Origin: Solirubrobacter ginsenosidimutans
GTDB lineage: Bacteria; Actinomycetota; Thermoleophilia; Solirubrobacterales; Solirubrobacteraceae
Assembly (NCBI RefSeq): GCF_027587205.1
Contig: NZ_JAPDOD010000027.1
Coordinates: forward strand, 1-64,000
Reading direction: 5' to 3'
Length of the DNA stretch: 64,000 nt
Shown piece by piece: positions 63,674 through 64,000 of the stretch. Positions within the stretch are counted from its first letter, which is position 1. Every line of letters starts with the position of its first letter. Below the pieces are notes generated by a model that had not been told where the DNA came from, searched no databases, and was given only the letters and a program-made list of their open reading frames with translations. The position numbers and the translations under genes are program-made.

Positions 63674-64000
63674 GCGTGCTCGTCCTGGTGTTCGCTCTTG
63701 GCGTCATCGTCGTGCGCCGGCGCTCGCTGGCGATCGTGCTCGTCGCCGCGCAGTCGCTGACCCTCGGGCTGATCGCCCTGGACCTCGCCGCGGATCGCTC
63801 GAGCGAGTTCCTCGTCGCGAGCCTCGTGCTGCTCGCCAAGGCGGTCGCGCTCCCCGTGCTGCTGTTGCTCGTGGTGCGCCACACACGGGAGCCGCGCCTG
63901 GTGGCGGCCGCCGCCGGGCCGCTCGTGCGCCTCGCCGGTGCCGCCGCGGTCGCCCTGCTGGCGGTGCTGCTCGTGCCGCCGCTGGGGCTCGGCGGCGCCC
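63670..64000 (+). CDS. hyfE: Hydrogenase-4 subunit E-like membrane protein, partial
   Basis: N-terminal 110 residues of a hydrophobic protein: MSVLVLVFALGVIVVRRRSL, VAAQSLTLGLIALDLA and LVASLVLLAKAVALPVLLLLVV. The Lys-containing third helix and NuoK-like size and pattern fit HyfE, which lies after HyfC in hydrogenase-4 and mycobacterial Rv0082-Rv0087-type operons. Open at the right edge; hyfF and catalytic subunits should follow. ATG overlaps the stop of the small ORF. Confidence 0.8.
   Translation, partial: MSVLVLVFALGVIVVRRRSLAIVLVAAQSLTLGLIALDLAADRSSEFLVASLVLLAKAVALPVLLLLVVRHTREPRLVAAAAGPLVRLAGAAAVALLAVLLVPPLGLGGA

Overview
The window is high-GC bacterial chromosome. It fits an actinobacterium of the class Thermoleophilia, most likely Solirubrobacterales (Solirubrobacter/Conexibacter-like). 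The grounds are a SepF-type division cluster, short HisG with HisZ, TANNNT -10 elements a few bases from start codons, many GTG starts and 4-nt ATGA/GTGA overlaps, Rv0081-like ArsR plus hydrogenase-4-like genes, and a solirubrobacterial-looking 16S rRNA. This placement is inference from reading, not from a search. I saw no tRNA gene, CRISPR array, insertion sequence or prophage.

Layout. 1-6773 (minus): cca-pgeF-yggS-sepF-proC-yggT-lspA-rluD, the tail of a division and cell-wall cluster, then rpsB running off the left edge. 6803-8116 (plus): a membrane-anchored PQQ-type beta-propeller. 8085-14874 (minus): murA-hisZ-hisG-hisD-hisB-hisH-hisA-hisF, a tightly coupled histidine operon headed by a MurA with Asp in place of the active-site Cys. 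14903-18983: HD-domain protein, isocitrate/isopropylmalate-type dehydrogenase, cupredoxin lipoprotein, YbjN-like protein, an ECF sigma factor with a SnoaL-like tail, and a VOC protein. 18984-20315: a gene-poor, decayed stretch with a DUF389 remnant, a probably frameshifted small gene and repeats. 20316-25520: two large secreted proteins and a GNAT. 25531-30959: a complete rRNA operon (16S-23S-5S, minus) with no tRNA in the spacer. 31061-36701: tyrS, a class A PBP, a 3-methyladenine glycosylase and argH. 36724-45032: a GNAT, then the branched-chain amino-acid operon (minus) XRE-cupin regulator, leuC, leuD, VOC, leuB, ilvE, cimA, DegT aminotransferase. 45240-52194: a patatin-like protein and a run of secreted proteins, including a tandem pair of paralogues and a beta-helix/collagen-like protein. 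52200-53904: leuA with a leucine-rich leader peptide. 53922-57542: PPOX, DUF2278 (YukJ-like), an alpha/beta hydrolase of MetX type and a secreted protein. 57577-60347: FAD oxidoreductase plus class III aminotransferase, probably amine catabolism. 60461-64000: ArsR regulator and hydrogenase-4/formate-hydrogenlyase-like membrane subunits, running off the right edge.

How the genes work together. leuA, leuCD, leuB, ilvE and cimA cover citramalate and isopropylmalate chain elongation and the last transamination of branched-chain amino-acid synthesis. leuA seems to be controlled by ribosome stalling on its leader. The leuC operon seems to be controlled by an XRE-cupin protein acting at palindromes over its own -10. 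The his genes cover HisG, HisZ, HisA, HisH, HisF, HisB and HisD; hisI, hisE and hisC are not here. The ArsR-Hyf arrangement resembles the mycobacterial Rv0081-Rv0087 locus.

The strongest unusual signals are: the leuA leader peptide with a 16-bp complementary stem; about ten start codons 6-10 nt from a TANNNT -10, which suggests widespread leaderless transcription; a conserved structured repeat present twice (20014-20060 and 56107-56173); a 166-bp inverted-repeat element between leuC and leuD; twin operator-like palindromes in front of the leu regulator; an apparent CTG start for hisF; and a coupled 25-codon ORF inside the hyf operon.
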